From assembly GCF_014193655.1 (NCBI RefSeq), contig NZ_JACHZQ010000001.1, positions 806,001 to 870,000 of the forward strand: 64,000 nucleotides of DNA, written 5' to 3'. The DNA comes from Rhizobium sp. BK313. Its GTDB lineage: Bacteria > Pseudomonadota > Alphaproteobacteria > Rhizobiales > Rhizobiaceae. The notes under the pieces are model-generated. The model was given only the letters and a program-made list of their open reading frames with translations. It was not told where the DNA came from and did not search any database. Of this stretch, positions 35,912 through 45,329 are shown in pieces (the stretch's first letter is position 1; each line of letters begins with the position of its first letter). Both the position numbers and the translations under genes were made by a program.

Positions 35912-37243
35912 ATGGTGTTCCGCGCGGATTTCCTCAGCGATGGCCATAGCCGTCGCCGCGGCAGCCAGAAGATACTTCTGGTGGAAGATTCGCGCATGTT
36001 TTCTTCCGTCCTGTCTCATCGGTTCCAAACCGAGCTCGGACTCAATGTCACCCACTGCGCCTCGCTGAAGAAACTGAATGAAGCGCTGGCGGTCGATGAA
36101 CATGGTTTTACCATGGCGGTGGTCGACCTCAATCTGCCGGATTCGCCCCATGGCGAGGCGCTGGATGTTGCCATTGCCCATCATATTCCCACCATCGTCT
36201 TCACCGCGTCCTTCGACATGGATATGCGCAACCGCATCATGGAGCGCAGCATTGTCGACTATGTTCTGAAGGACAATGAATTCGCCCTCGACAATCTCGT
36301 TTCTACCGTACGGCGCGCCATCTCCAATCGCAGCACGCGGGTGCTGGTGGTGGACGACATACCGTCGGCACGGCGCGTGCTGGTTGAGCTTCTGGAGGCG
36401 CAGCAGTTCAAGGTCGCCGAAGCCGGGACCGGCGTCGAAGCGCTGGCGGTGCTTGACGAGTATGGCGATATTGAAGTGGTCGTGACCGACCATCATATGC
36501 CCGACATGGATGGCTACGAACTGACCCGGCGTATTCGCCATCGCTATGGTTCGGATCGGATGCGTGTCATCGGCATCTCCTCGTCGGCCGACCGCCTGCT
36601 GTCGGCGACCTTTCTGAAGGCCGGCGCCAGTGATTTCATCTATCGCCCGTTCGTGGCCGAAGAGCTGCAATGCCGCATCGCGCTCAATGTCGAAACGCTG
36701 ATGCAGCTAAAGCAATTGCGCGCCGCCGCGGCAAGCGACTATCTGACCGGGCTCTATAACAGACGCTATTTCTACGATCACGGCCCGCGGATCGTGAATG
36801 AATGCCTGCGCCATCACCGGCCGACCTCGGTCGCAATCCTCGACATCGATCATTTCAAGCATCTGAACGACACCTATGGCCACGAGATTGGCGATCAGGT
36901 GCTGAAGGCCGTTGCCGGCCGGCTTCATTCGTTGTTCGAAGGCAGCGAGAACCTGCTGTCCCGGCTGGGCGGCGAGGAGTTCGCTATTCTGTTCACCGAG
37001 ATGGATTCACGGGCCGCGACCGCGGTTTGCGACGAGGTGCGCGTCAATCTGTCGAATCTGAAAGTGAACGCGGACGACGAGGAGCTATCGGTGACCGTGT
37101 CGATCGGTGTCGCCGAGATTGCAGGCTATGAGGCGTTCGAAAACTATCTCAACGCCGCCGACCAGTTTCTTTATATGGCCAAGCACAAGGGCCGCAATCA
37201 GGTCTATTCCGACATCAAGATGACGGAGGAAGCGGCGGAATAG
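35912..37243 (+). CDS. Diguanylate cyclase response regulator (REC-REC-GGDEF)
   Basis: This 443-residue protein has receivers at about residues 20-140 (phospho-Asp72 in VVDLNLPD) and 145-262 (VTDHHMPDMDG), then a GGDEF domain with active-site G353-G-E-E-F357. It should make cyclic di-GMP on phosphorylation, like PleD. The product-inhibition motif RxxD expected just before GGEEF reads GSEN, so feedback inhibition is probably absent. AAAGGGAA precedes the ATG. Its partner kinase is not in the window. Confidence 0.92.
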   Translation: MVFRADFLSDGHSRRRGSQKILLVEDSRMFSSVLSHRFQTELGLNVTHCASLKKLNEALAVDEHGFTMAVVDLNLPDSPHGEALDVAIAHHIPTIVFTASFDMDMRNRIMERSIVDYVLKDNEFALDNLVSTVRRAISNRSTRVLVVDDIPSARRVLVELLEAQQFKVAEAGTGVEALAVLDEYGDIEVVVTDHHMPDMDGYELTRRIRHRYGSDRMRVIGISSSADRLLSATFLKAGASDFIYRPFVAEELQCRIALNVETLMQLKQLRAAAASDYLTGLYNRRYFYDHGPRIVNECLRHHRPTSVAILDIDHFKHLNDTYGHEIGDQVLKAVAGRLHSLFEGSENLLSRLGGEEFAILFTEMDSRAATAVCDEVRVNLSNLKVNADDEELSVTVSIGVAEIAGYEAFENYLNAADQFLYMAKHKGRNQVYSDIKMTEEAAE

Positions 37244-37251
37244 CCGCTTCC
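37228..37251. terminator. Hairpin overlapping the GGDEF stop codon
   Basis: GGAAGCGGC/GCCGCTTCC is a perfect 9-bp stem with a six-base loop that contains the first base of the TAG stop. It separates two convergent genes. There is no U-tract, so termination strength is doubtful. Confidence 0.4.
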
Positions 37252-37262
37252 ATCGGCCCGCT

Positions 37263-38282
37263 TCAGACGACGACGCCTGTACGGTTGGACGACATGGTGA
37301 GCTTGCGTTCAGCGCGCTCCTGCTGCGGCGAACGATTGTAGAGTTCGCGATAACACTTGGAGAAGTGTGAGGCAGATACGAAGCCGCAGGCAACAGCCAC
37401 CTCTACAACCGGCATCGAGGACTGCACCAGCAGGTGACGCGCGCGGTCGAGGCGGATTTCGAGATAGTAACGGGCGGGCGAGCGGCCCATTTCCTGGCGG
37501 AACAGGCGCTCGATCTGGCGGCGCGACAGGCCGGCATCGTCAGCGATCTCCAGCAGCGACAGCGGCTCGGCGAGATTGCTTTCCATCAGCTCGATGATCG
37601 ACAGCACCTTGGCGTTCTGGACGCCGAGGCGGGCACGCAGCGGCAGGCGCTGGCGGTCGTGCGGGCTACGGACGCGATCGGTCAGCTGCTGCTCACAGAC
37701 GCGGTTGACGAGGTTTTCGCCGAAATCCTGGCCGATCAGATTGAGCATCATGTCGAGCGATGCGGTGCCGCCGGCGCAGGTGTAGAGATTGCTGTCGACT
37801 TCGTAGAGATCGGCATAGACTTCAGCCTGCGGGAAAGTCTCGGCAAAGCCCGGGAGGTTTTCCCAGTGAATGGCGCAGCGCTTGCCGTTGAGGAGGCCGG
37901 CCTGTGCCAGCACATGCGCGCCCGTACAGAGGCTGCCGACGGCGACACCGCGATTGTAGGTCTCGCGCAGCCAGGCATTGACGGACTTGTTGTGGAACTC
38001 CTCGACATAGATGCCGGAACAGACGAGCACCATGTTCGGCCGGTTTTCTCCGCCAAGATAGCGGCGCTCGTCGGCGAGCGACGAATTGACTTCGAGGCCG
38101 ATGCCGCTGGAGGAATAGACCTTCTGACCGTCTGTCGAGGCTAGCCGCCAGGTGTAGGCGGGATAACCGAGCATGCGGTTTGCTATCCGCAGCGTCTCGA
38201 CCGCGGCGGAAAACGGCAGCATGGTAAAATGGGGAACGAGAAAGAAAACCAGGGAACGCGTCTTAATCGGAGTCTTGCTCAT
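37263..38282 (-). CDS. GlxA/GbdR-like AraC-family transcriptional regulator
   Basis: This protein of about 339 residues has an N-terminal DJ-1/PfpI (class I amidotransferase-like) sensing domain and a C-terminal AraC double helix-turn-helix (LSLLEIADDAGLSRRQIERL; VVEVAVACGFVSASHFSKCY). GbdR/CdhR proteins of this type control glycine betaine, dimethylglycine and carnitine catabolism, which fits the dimethylglycine dehydrogenase nearby. The start is uncertain: MSKTPIK at 38282 gives normal family length, but ATG 38297 and an upstream start at 38384 are also in frame and none has a good ribosome site. Confidence 0.85.
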   Translation of the reverse strand: MSKTPIKTRSLVFFLVPHFTMLPFSAAVETLRIANRMLGYPAYTWRLASTDGQKVYSSSGIGLEVNSSLADERRYLGGENRPNMVLVCSGIYVEEFHNKSVNAWLRETYNRGVAVGSLCTGAHVLAQAGLLNGKRCAIHWENLPGFAETFPQAEVYADLYEVDSNLYTCAGGTASLDMMLNLIGQDFGENLVNRVCEQQLTDRVRSPHDRQRLPLRARLGVQNAKVLSIIELMESNLAEPLSLLEIADDAGLSRRQIERLFRQEMGRSPARYYLEIRLDRARHLLVQSSMPVVEVAVACGFVSASHFSKCYRELYNRSPQQERAERKLTMSSNRTGVVV

Positions 38283-38583
38283 ATCAGGAAAATCCATGCT
38301 CCACGACCATCCCGTATACCTTGCGTCAAATGCGTCGGCTCGATGGTCTAATAGCGACATTGGCATGGATAATAGCGGCCGCAAAGGGATAATTGTGCAA
38401 GCTCACTAAAATTGCCGCTATAAAGAAAGCAGGCAAGGGGGGTAAGCAATTTCCTGAAGCAACCAAATATATATGTCGACAATAATCAAGATAAAACCAA
38501 ATACGCGCTCAGATGCATAAATGTTCGAAAGGCGACACTCGGTGTGGTTGAGTGTCGCCTTCAGAATTCATAGGATATCGCAA

Positions 38584-38790
38584 TCATCGCGCAGCCTTGG
38601 AATTCTTGGTTTCGTCGACGGCCGGCCAGCCCAGGTCCTTGCGCATGTCGTCCGAAAGGGACTCGAGCTCGCGCTCGGAGCGCCATTGCTGCCAGCGATC
38701 GGCAATCCGCGTGATGAATTGCACAAAACCACCGCGCGACGGGAGCGGGTTCCGCGTCCTGCCGGTATCTCTATAGGCAATCGTCGTCAT
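38584..38790 (-). CDS. DUF1127 small protein
   Basis: This 68-residue protein has the DUF1127 core WQQWRSERELESLSDDMRKD followed by LGWPAVD. In rhizobia and Agrobacterium, members are Arg-rich RNA-associated regulators of phosphate, carbon and growth functions. AAGGAACCTGGAA precedes the ATG. The gap between it and the AraC-type gene shows only A/T-rich promoter-like DNA. Confidence 0.9.
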   Translation of the reverse strand: MTTIAYRDTGRTRNPLPSRGGFVQFITRIADRWQQWRSERELESLSDDMRKDLGWPAVDETKNSKAAR

Positions 38791-39026
38791 TTCCAGGTTC
38801 CTTTCGGTTCTTAGACGCCCGAAAGGTCGCGACCTTTACGAGCTAATATGGGAGCGGTTCACTCATCAATCAAGCGAATAGATCTTATAGCTGTCATTAG
38901 CATTCTTGAACGATCGCACGTTGGCGGGCTTTCGTTCGAGGGCCGAATATAGTCGGAAAAGTTTGTTGCCTCTTTTGGAAGAAATATCGCCGCTAGAATC
39001 GATATTCTTTCCAAGGACGTGCTCTC

Positions 39027-39245
39027 TCAAAGGCTTAGAAGTCGAGATTTGTCGCCAAACTTGCATTTCGACAGTTCCGAGAGAATGCGGTCCGGAGGAA
39101 GGCCGCGCGCGTTAACGTCGTCGATTAAATGTGAGGGAAAGCGCGTGGCAATCTCGTCCAGCGTATGTTGTGCCGTGCGCTGGATTTCACGCGCACGCAA
39201 TATGATGAAAAGACGAGAAGCTTCGTGAAGTGCTTCGCCAACCAT
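39027..39245 (-). CDS. Small hypothetical protein
   Basis: This 72-residue protein begins MVGEALHEASRLFIILRARE and is mainly alpha-helical in composition. AAGGAG lies seven bases before ATG 39245, which is the chief evidence for translation; an upstream ATG at 39269 is less well placed. No family is recognised. It is the last convincing gene before a 2-kb gene-poor stretch. Confidence 0.55.
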   Translation of the reverse strand: MVGEALHEASRLFIILRAREIQRTAQHTLDEIATRFPSHLIDDVNARGLPPDRILSELSKCKFGDKSRLLSL

Positions 39246-40167
39246 GATCACGCTCCTTTGGCTGTCCATGTTCGATTTGATCAGGCTAATATGATGCTTC
39301 GTTGACGTTCAGACAAACGATATGATGTGGTGCATAGGTTCAAAAAAATTGAAAGATGCAAATATGACCGTATCGGTTCGTCGCCATATTCCGCTGCTTG
39401 ACAACGAAGTTCTGCGTACTGACATCGAAGGCGCAAAAGCAAAGAGCGGCGCGGCAGCCCGCTAGTGGAGTTGTTCGTTGGCGTGGAAAGCTATCTCTTC
39501 CCATCCTTGGCGGCGGGATCTCGACGAATCAGCGAGCGGCCAGATGACTCGATTTGAGACCGCAATTCGCGCATTTTCGACTATTATCGACCTGCGGGAG
39601 CGCGCAAATAACACATAAGTTGCTCGAATCAGCGTGTGGCTTTCCAAGGTTCATTCAAACCCAACCGTCGCCGAAAACGCGTCTGAAGCTCACGATGGGA
39701 AAGCCTGACGCACTAACTTATCGAGAAGTTGTTGTTAATTTATTCGGGCCGTGGAGATGGTATCGACCGATTGACAGGGCATCACAATAAGGATTTCTGG
39801 GCGAGCCGGGGGCCAGCGCTAAAAAAGCCCAAAGCGCCTTCGTGAGTGAGCTGGCTACCGACTTCGTGAGGCATGCAAAGGAATTCTATGAGACGCGAAT
39901 TCCTTCGGCACGAAACGGCCGGTGCATTTCTCCCATTTATGAAGTCTTGGATTTCCGCTTGAAAACCGCTCGACGCGCAAGATCGATTCCGCGCTCTGTC
40001 TGACCGAATGACCGTTATGCAGCCGAGTTCTGAGGAGCTTTTGCGTGCTCTATCTCGCCCAGTATTGAATGTTGACACTATTGGTCGTGAGCAAATTCGG
40101 CGCGACGCGGATCACCTTGTAGAAGGTGTCTTCGCGCCCCGAGGAATGGAGTCTATTTCGCGTCGCT

Positions 40168-40221
40168 GTTTCAAAGGATTTCCTTGCGGTTTTTTGAGCC
40201 TGCAAGGAAAACCTTTGAAAC
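40168..40221. repeat. Long inverted repeat with a 14-base loop
   Basis: Bases 40168-40187 (gtttcaaaggatttccttgc) pair with 40202-40221 with a single mismatch. There is no U-tract on either side. It is either a palindromic repeat element or the relic of a mobile-element end. Confidence 0.6.
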
Positions 40222-40479
40222 CGATCGGGCCTCCAACCGACGCTCGCGAACTGGGACAAAGGGCTGGGCGGCGCATCTGTCACGCTGCATTTTGTCACTG
40301 ATTTGGGAGGGCCTGAGCGGTCCCCCGACGGGAGAATGGGGATCTGGACTTGGAATAGCAGATTTCAGCTCAGATCAGCTGCCGAATGTCAAGTCTTCCC
40401 ATAAGCCTCGGCATGGAGCATGGTGGCTCTGTCGAAGTGAGGCGGTGCTATGCCACCAAGCACATCGGCTAAAATGGAA

Positions 40480-40505
40480 ACGGACCGCATTGGCGTGCGG
40501 TCCGT
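40480..40505 (-). terminator. Orphan terminator-like hairpin
   Basis: ACGGACCGCA/TGCGGTCCGT is a perfect 10-bp stem with a six-base loop. On the minus strand it is followed by TTCCATTTTAG. No convincing minus-strand gene lies upstream, so it probably outlived its gene. Confidence 0.4.
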
Positions 40506-40882
40506 TCAAAACGAGCTGGTTCCAATTAGAGCGGCGCCAGCATGACTTGAAAGGAACAAGCCAGTGCAACGAATCTAGTACGCGCCCTGTGGCGAATCAA
40601 TACGAAAATCGCTCGGTGGACCCTTTGCGAGGCCGTAAGGCACAATATCCCGGAGTTTTTTTCAATCCGCCCCTCTCAGATAACGCTTTGCGCCTAGCAG
40701 AGAGAGCCGAACGTGTATTTTGGGGTACTGCGACTTGTGCTCCGCCGCGTCGTTCAGTTCCGTCCCGTGATTGATTCGCCCAGGTTCCATCCAACCCAGC
40801 TAGCTGTCGGCCTCGCTTGCCGCTAGCCGAATCTGTTCATTGAAAGCGACGCGACGGCGTTCGCATCGGGAGACGTGCGATC

Positions 40883-41035
40883 ATGAAATGTCCCAAGGTA
40901 TACCCTCACTTCCAGTTCAACATCGATGGGCTCGACGCCCAGGAGGTCGAACTTCCTGACTTCCGCGAGGTGGACGACGTCCTGCGTAACATATTATGCG
41001 CGGTGTCCAGCCGCCCAAGCCGCGACCCGTTTTAG
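40883..41035 (+). pseudogene. Degenerate DUF6894-like fragment
   Basis: This 50-residue frame (MKCPKVYPHFQFNIDGLDAQ, then EVELPDFREVDDVLRNIL) resembles the short DUF6894 proteins of rhizobia, which read YFFDV..G...D.EGVELPD. It is shorter at the C-terminus than usual. No good ribosome site is visible. The match is from memory and weak. Confidence 0.35.
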
Positions 41036-41228
41036 CGGCGACACTCGATAGCCCGGCGCGGTGTTCCGATTATCCGCGCCGGACTACGGCCTACCGAGGC
41101 CGAAGTTAAGATGCAGTGCCTGCCTTCCGGCTGGGCCGTTAAATATCTCACCAACGTAGGATGCATCGGCTGCAAACGAGAAAATCGTGAAGGGCGTGAG
41201 TGAAGTAATGAGCCGAGGTTGCGGATTT

Positions 41229-41732
41229 TTAGCGAGGTTCAGCATGATTGAATTCCGGAAAGTCATTAGGAAGTTCAGCTCCGACGATCCAGTACCCGAC
41301 CTTCGGAAAATGTACAAATTCTGGATTTTCCCAGAGAGTTCGACCGATGAAGCGGGCGGGGTCGCGTGCTGTTATTGTGAAGTCTTCTCCAGCATTAAAG
41401 CGCTCAAGCAACTCGGATCGATTGAGCGGACGTCCCGCTTCCAGCAGTATTCTCTTCGCGCGCGTCACGACTTCAAACGCCATGCTTCCTTTGTGAAACC
41501 GCTTGCCAGAACGCTTTTGGTCGCGGTATTCGGAGTTATCTTTGTCGCCGGATTTCGACTTCGTGAGTTGGCGAAGAAGATCAAGAGCCGCCTCCGCCTT
41601 CTCCAATTCGACATCGATCGCCCGCCTTGCTTTGCGGAGCCGGTCAACTTGTCCAGCGACGAGTCGATAGGCGTCCTGAAAGCTGTGACCGGACCGATGT
41701 TCGGTTTCTTGGGTTGGAAAATTCCTGTTCAT
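41229..41732 (-). CDS. Coiled-coil protein with a HARE-like winged helix
   Basis: This protein of about 167 residues has an N-terminal helical/coiled-coil part (RLRKARRAIDVELEKAEAAL) and a C-terminal segment, ILLEAGRPLNRSELLERF to GRTLWENPEFVHF and GYWIVG, that follows the HARE-HTH winged-helix pattern. That domain is linked to chromatin, restriction and defence proteins. It lies head-to-head with the transposition operon. The start is uncertain (ATG 41732, or further upstream at 41843). Confidence 0.6.
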   Translation of the reverse strand: MNRNFPTQETEHRSGHSFQDAYRLVAGQVDRLRKARRAIDVELEKAEAALDLLRQLTKSKSGDKDNSEYRDQKRSGKRFHKGSMAFEVVTRAKRILLEAGRPLNRSELLERFNAGEDFTITARDPARFIGRTLWENPEFVHFPKVGYWIVGAELPNDFPEFNHAEPR

Positions 41733-42198
41733 TATTTCTGTACCCTGTACTACCGACCTCTGCGTGGTGGTAATGTCACCTGGTTCCGGAAGCTGTACCC
41801 GCCTGCGACGTGCCAGCATTAACACATTCGAACATCTGAACATTTGAATGAGGAACTACGAGATGACTACCATGAAGTCTACGCAGCCGACAGAGCTTTA
41901 GCTCACCCAATTGCCTAATTGCCGTACTTGTTCTTGGACGGTGGCCGCCCGAGACTAACAACGCCTTTCCAATGAATCCGGTGGTCCCGCGCGTTGCATT
42001 CGCGTCGCCCCAAACTGTACCCCCCGGTTTCTTTAGCGGGGCATCCGAGACATCGCGGCCATGTCCGGTTTGTAGCTTTCGAGTTTTGTTAAATTGCGTT
42101 TTCCGGTGCCCTTTCCTCATCCGTGCCCGGGATAGCGGCACAGGTCCGGCACCGGTCATCAATGGACTATTTTGCTCAATCGAAAGCGGAGACTCTTT
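41733..42198. other. Region upstream of tnsA, expected to contain the transposon end
   Basis: In Tn7-like elements the terminal TnsB-binding repeats lie within a few hundred bases upstream of tnsA. I found no unmistakable repeat series or terminal TGT/ACA pair here by eye. A CCGGTTTCTTTAGCGGGG hairpin-like segment near 42023 is the only notable structure. Confidence 0.3.
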
Positions 42199-43011
42199 AT
42201 GTCAGGCGAGAGGGATCCATATCTTATCGAATACTTTGTTTTCGGCAGAGCTAAGGGAGACTCTCCAGTTCGATGGGTCGCAAGCGGGCGCAGAACCCAT
42301 CCCGTCGGCCTCAAGCCGCTAAATAAGAGCAGGCACTTTGGCATTCCCTGGGAATCACGGGAGGTGGAACAACCCGCCCTTAGGATGCTTGCTGCCTGTT
42401 CCCGGGTAATGACAATCAACTCGCAGCCCCACAGTCTCTTCATCGGAGTGCGCGGGATCAAACGTCAGTTTCGTTATACCCCGGATATCGAGGCTCATGT
42501 CCACCCCAGTTTCCTAGAAGAACTGTCCAGCGGCAGACCGTTGTTCGAGATCGTTGCAGATCCGTTCACCCGCGCTGTCGCATCCGATGAAGGCGTCCCG
42601 ATAGTCCTGGAGATGAAATCGGAGCAGGACAAAAGTCTAGAGGACCCCGCAAATCAGACGAAAATGAAGATGGTCGAGGCGATCTACGAGCATGTTGCTC
42701 AGCCATTCTTCGTCCTACGCGAGGCGACGCATATCGATCGCAAGTTTATGCGGGTTATCACTGAGCTCGAAGCCGGGGCTCGCGACCGCGTCGGCGACCT
42801 CGAAAAGTCCCGTGGTCTTTTGGCATTCGGGCGAGATCGGTGCCTGCCATTTGGATCTCTTAGTCAGTCTCTAGGTGGACAGCCTGCCGGAGAGAGGCTC
42901 GTGAAGGCCCTACACTTTAAGCAGTTTTTGTCGATCGATCTCAGGCGAGGTTTGAACCCGGACGCTCCCGTCTGGCTGAGGCAACAGGCAGAGTTCGGGC
43001 GCGATGTTTGA
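42199..43011 (+). CDS. tnsA: TnsA-like transposon endonuclease
   Basis: This 270-residue protein matches TnsA by its nuclease motifs: Glu55/Glu57 (WESREVEQP), Asp96 (FRYTPDIEA) and E138-x-K140 (IVLEMKS). In Tn7-like elements TnsA cuts the 5' ends of the transposon, allowing true cut-and-paste movement with TnsB. GGAG lies seven bases before ATG 42199; a TTG at 42172 would add nine residues. It overlaps tnsB by eight bases. Confidence 0.85.
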   Translation: MSGERDPYLIEYFVFGRAKGDSPVRWVASGRRTHPVGLKPLNKSRHFGIPWESREVEQPALRMLAACSRVMTINSQPHSLFIGVRGIKRQFRYTPDIEAHVHPSFLEELSSGRPLFEIVADPFTRAVASDEGVPIVLEMKSEQDKSLEDPANQTKMKMVEAIYEHVAQPFFVLREATHIDRKFMRVITELEAGARDRVGDLEKSRGLLAFGRDRCLPFGSLSQSLGGQPAGERLVKALHFKQFLSIDLRRGLNPDAPVWLRQQAEFGRDV

Positions 43012-45307
43012 TGTTTCGATCGACGACAGGTTCCTCCTGCTGAACGCCACAGTACCAAGCGAGTACGTCGTTGTCGCGCTGGACCCGGAAGCGATTACAC
43101 TGCGTCAGTATCCGGAAGGCGAAACTTTCCCCAAGGAAACAACCGCCTTCGCACTAGAGCACGCGGAAGGCAATATCGTTCGAACGGCGAGAGCCGGAGA
43201 AAAGCTTAGTGCTTTATCTGTGCGGCATCTCTTGACATTGTTCCGACCGGAGGGACGGCAGGTCACTTTAGGAGAGTTAGAGGACTGGCAAAAGCAACGA
43301 GAGGCGATAACGCACGCCGCGACCAAACAATTTTACGCCAACAAATACATAGACCAACGCAGGGTCAATCTCGACTATACGAAAACCGAAGACGATTTAG
43401 CGGCCTTTATTTCGGCGTGGTTCCCGGAGGCTGAAAAGCGCGGCCTTGATAAGTGGAAGCCGTCAGCAACGACCATTCGAAACCTTGTTCGCAATAGAGT
43501 CGGTCACGTGAGCCTAGTCGACTGCCTTCGGAAAGAGCCCGCAGTAAGGACACGAGGAATTTGGCCGGAGTGGACATATGTTCTCGCAAGCGAGGCGATC
43601 GACAAGGTTTTCCGGAGAGAGTTTCCAGATCAGGCAGAGGCATATAGGTGGTTTTACGGTCAATTCTACAAAGAACGTGACGAGGGCGTCGGTATTCTGG
43701 GCAAACGACCGGAACCGCCCACAGACAGGGTGTTTCGGACCTGGTTCAAACAGGCTTCGACGCCGAAAAACCTTGAGCGCGCTCACGGATCGCGTAAGGC
43801 GAATAAAAGCCTAAAGGGTGCGATCACGCCGCAGGACGCGGTTCGCCCATTGCAGATTGTCATTATCGATCAGACCTTAGGCAATATGTGGTCTGCGGTT
43901 AAAAGGCGGACGGGCGATCTCGTCAATAGAGCGCTGCCGAAGAGCGCCACCACTGGTGTACCGTCCGAGAATGAGGAAGGACAGCAAATTCTCGCAGCGA
44001 AGCGGGTAGAAGTCGTCTACGCGGTAGACGTTTTCAGCAGAATGACACTCGGACTCATCCTGACTTTCGAGCCACCTTCCATCCGCACTTTTATGGCGTG
44101 TCTGAAGATGGTGATGACGCCGAAGGTCCAGTGGAGGAAGCGATTTCCCGATCTTCCCGATGCAACAGACGGTTACGGTCCGCCGGAAACCGTCGTGCTC
44201 GACAACCTCAGGGTTCACGTCACAGACAGCGTCCAGCTTGGCCTACTCTCGATGAGTATCGGGATCGAATACGCGGCACTGGCTTCCCCGGAGTGGAAGG
44301 CGATCGTCGAACGAGCGATCGGGACTTGCAAGCGCGTGATGGCTACACTTCCGGGCGGCTTTTCGATCGACGACGATAGCATCAATCCCGCCGACTTCCA
44401 GAAATACGCACGGCTTGACCTCGACGAGATCGACGAGCTTACCACGCATAAGCTCATAACTGAGCACCACATGAGACCTCATCGCGGTACGGGTGAACCG
44501 CCCGGACTCCGATGGGCGAACGGACTAAGAAAGGATGGCAGGGACATGGTCAATGACATGCGGCTGCTTGACCTCATCCTTCGTCGACGAAAGCCAAAAG
44601 CTACTCTTACCAGGAACGGTGTTTACTTCAAGGGCCATCGTTACCACCACGAAGGATCGGTCACTCGTTTGTTGGCGATGTTTTCCGATAAAGCGAAAGG
44701 AAAGCCAGGGGACCCCTACAGCCTCGAAATCACAGTGTTGTGGAAACCTCACGATTGCAGTTCCATAGGCGTGATGGGCCCCGGTGGTGAAACCGTCGAA
44801 TTACCTAACTGCGATCCGCTCTTCGCGAAGACGCCTGTTTCGTTTAAATTCGCGTCAGCAGCGAAAAAGGCCAACGAGAAGATATTCAACTTGCGCTACC
44901 CGCCCGAGACGAGGGCTAAGTACCTTAGGGAATATTTCGAGCGGCTGGAGCAGCTGTTGCCAAAGCAAAGCCACAGGGCCGGAAAGACAACGACGAGGTT
45001 GCTCGAAGGTGGCAGGGCGGTGGTCATCGCACCTGACGTCCGCCAGTACGAGGTCGAGATACCTGTCACGGATCTCGGCGTTTCTCATGTCGATATCCCG
45101 ATTGCGTTTGCGGCCGAAGAAGGTCGCCACATGCCTGAAACCCCGCAGAAAAAAGGCCCACCGCGAAAGCGAAGCACACCAGCCGCCGAGCCGCCGTCTC
45201 TCGATCGGGAAGATTCGGCATCGCATCCCTCGTATGCGATGTCTGCGGCCGATAGCGAAGCCTATCTCGACCAATTGGAAGCCGAGATGAAGGCGACCCG
45301 CCACTGA
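43004..45307 (+). CDS. tnsB: TnsB-like DDE transposase
   Basis: This 767-residue Mu/TnsB-type transposase has DNA-binding N-terminal domains, an integrase core with Asp289 (VIIDQT), Asp400 (VVLDN) and Glu436 (IVERAIGT), and a basic C-terminal tail with a likely TnsC-contacting segment. It cuts and joins the 3' ends of the element. The start overlaps tnsA by eight bases and tnsC follows after 22 bases, so the operon is intact. Confidence 0.92.
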   Translation: MFDVSIDDRFLLLNATVPSEYVVVALDPEAITLRQYPEGETFPKETTAFALEHAEGNIVRTARAGEKLSALSVRHLLTLFRPEGRQVTLGELEDWQKQREAITHAATKQFYANKYIDQRRVNLDYTKTEDDLAAFISAWFPEAEKRGLDKWKPSATTIRNLVRNRVGHVSLVDCLRKEPAVRTRGIWPEWTYVLASEAIDKVFRREFPDQAEAYRWFYGQFYKERDEGVGILGKRPEPPTDRVFRTWFKQASTPKNLERAHGSRKANKSLKGAITPQDAVRPLQIVIIDQTLGNMWSAVKRRTGDLVNRALPKSATTGVPSENEEGQQILAAKRVEVVYAVDVFSRMTLGLILTFEPPSIRTFMACLKMVMTPKVQWRKRFPDLPDATDGYGPPETVVLDNLRVHVTDSVQLGLLSMSIGIEYAALASPEWKAIVERAIGTCKRVMATLPGGFSIDDDSINPADFQKYARLDLDEIDELTTHKLITEHHMRPHRGTGEPPGLRWANGLRKDGRDMVNDMRLLDLILRRRKPKATLTRNGVYFKGHRYHHEGSVTRLLAMFSDKAKGKPGDPYSLEITVLWKPHDCSSIGVMGPGGETVELPNCDPLFAKTPVSFKFASAAKKANEKIFNLRYPPETRAKYLREYFERLEQLLPKQSHRAGKTTTRLLEGGRAVVIAPDVRQYEVEIPVTDLGVSHVDIPIAFAAEEGRHMPETPQKKGPPRKRSTPAAEPPSLDREDSASHPSYAMSAADSEAYLDQLEAEMKATRH

Positions 45308-45329
45308 CACTAGAACAAAGGAGCGGACA

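Larger units (their letters stand above)
39246..40882. other. Gene-poor stretch at the edge of the accessory region
   Basis: Only short, overlapping open frames without ribosome sites occur here. It holds a 20-bp imperfect inverted repeat (40168-40221) and a terminator-like hairpin (40480-40505) with no gene to serve. I read it as debris between core DNA and the transposon region. Confidence 0.4.

Noticed and set aside
39364..39465. 33-codon plus-strand frame (MTVSVRRHIPLLDNEV...)
   Set aside because: Ribosome site is poor and no homologue is recalled; length alone is not evidence.
40184..40774. 196-codon plus-strand frame in the gene-poor zone
   Set aside because: Composition is not protein-like (many Trp, Arg, Ser clusters), and its start lies inside the 20-bp inverted repeat.
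41776..42162. 128-codon minus-strand frame upstream of tnsA
   Set aside because: No domain, no ribosome site, and it lies where non-coding transposon-end DNA is expected.
41850..42190. Search for Tn7-like terminal repeats (TGT...ACA and repeated 20-mers)
   Set aside because: Several short partial similarities starting CCGG were seen, but none formed a convincing set of repeats; the transposon end is left unassigned.
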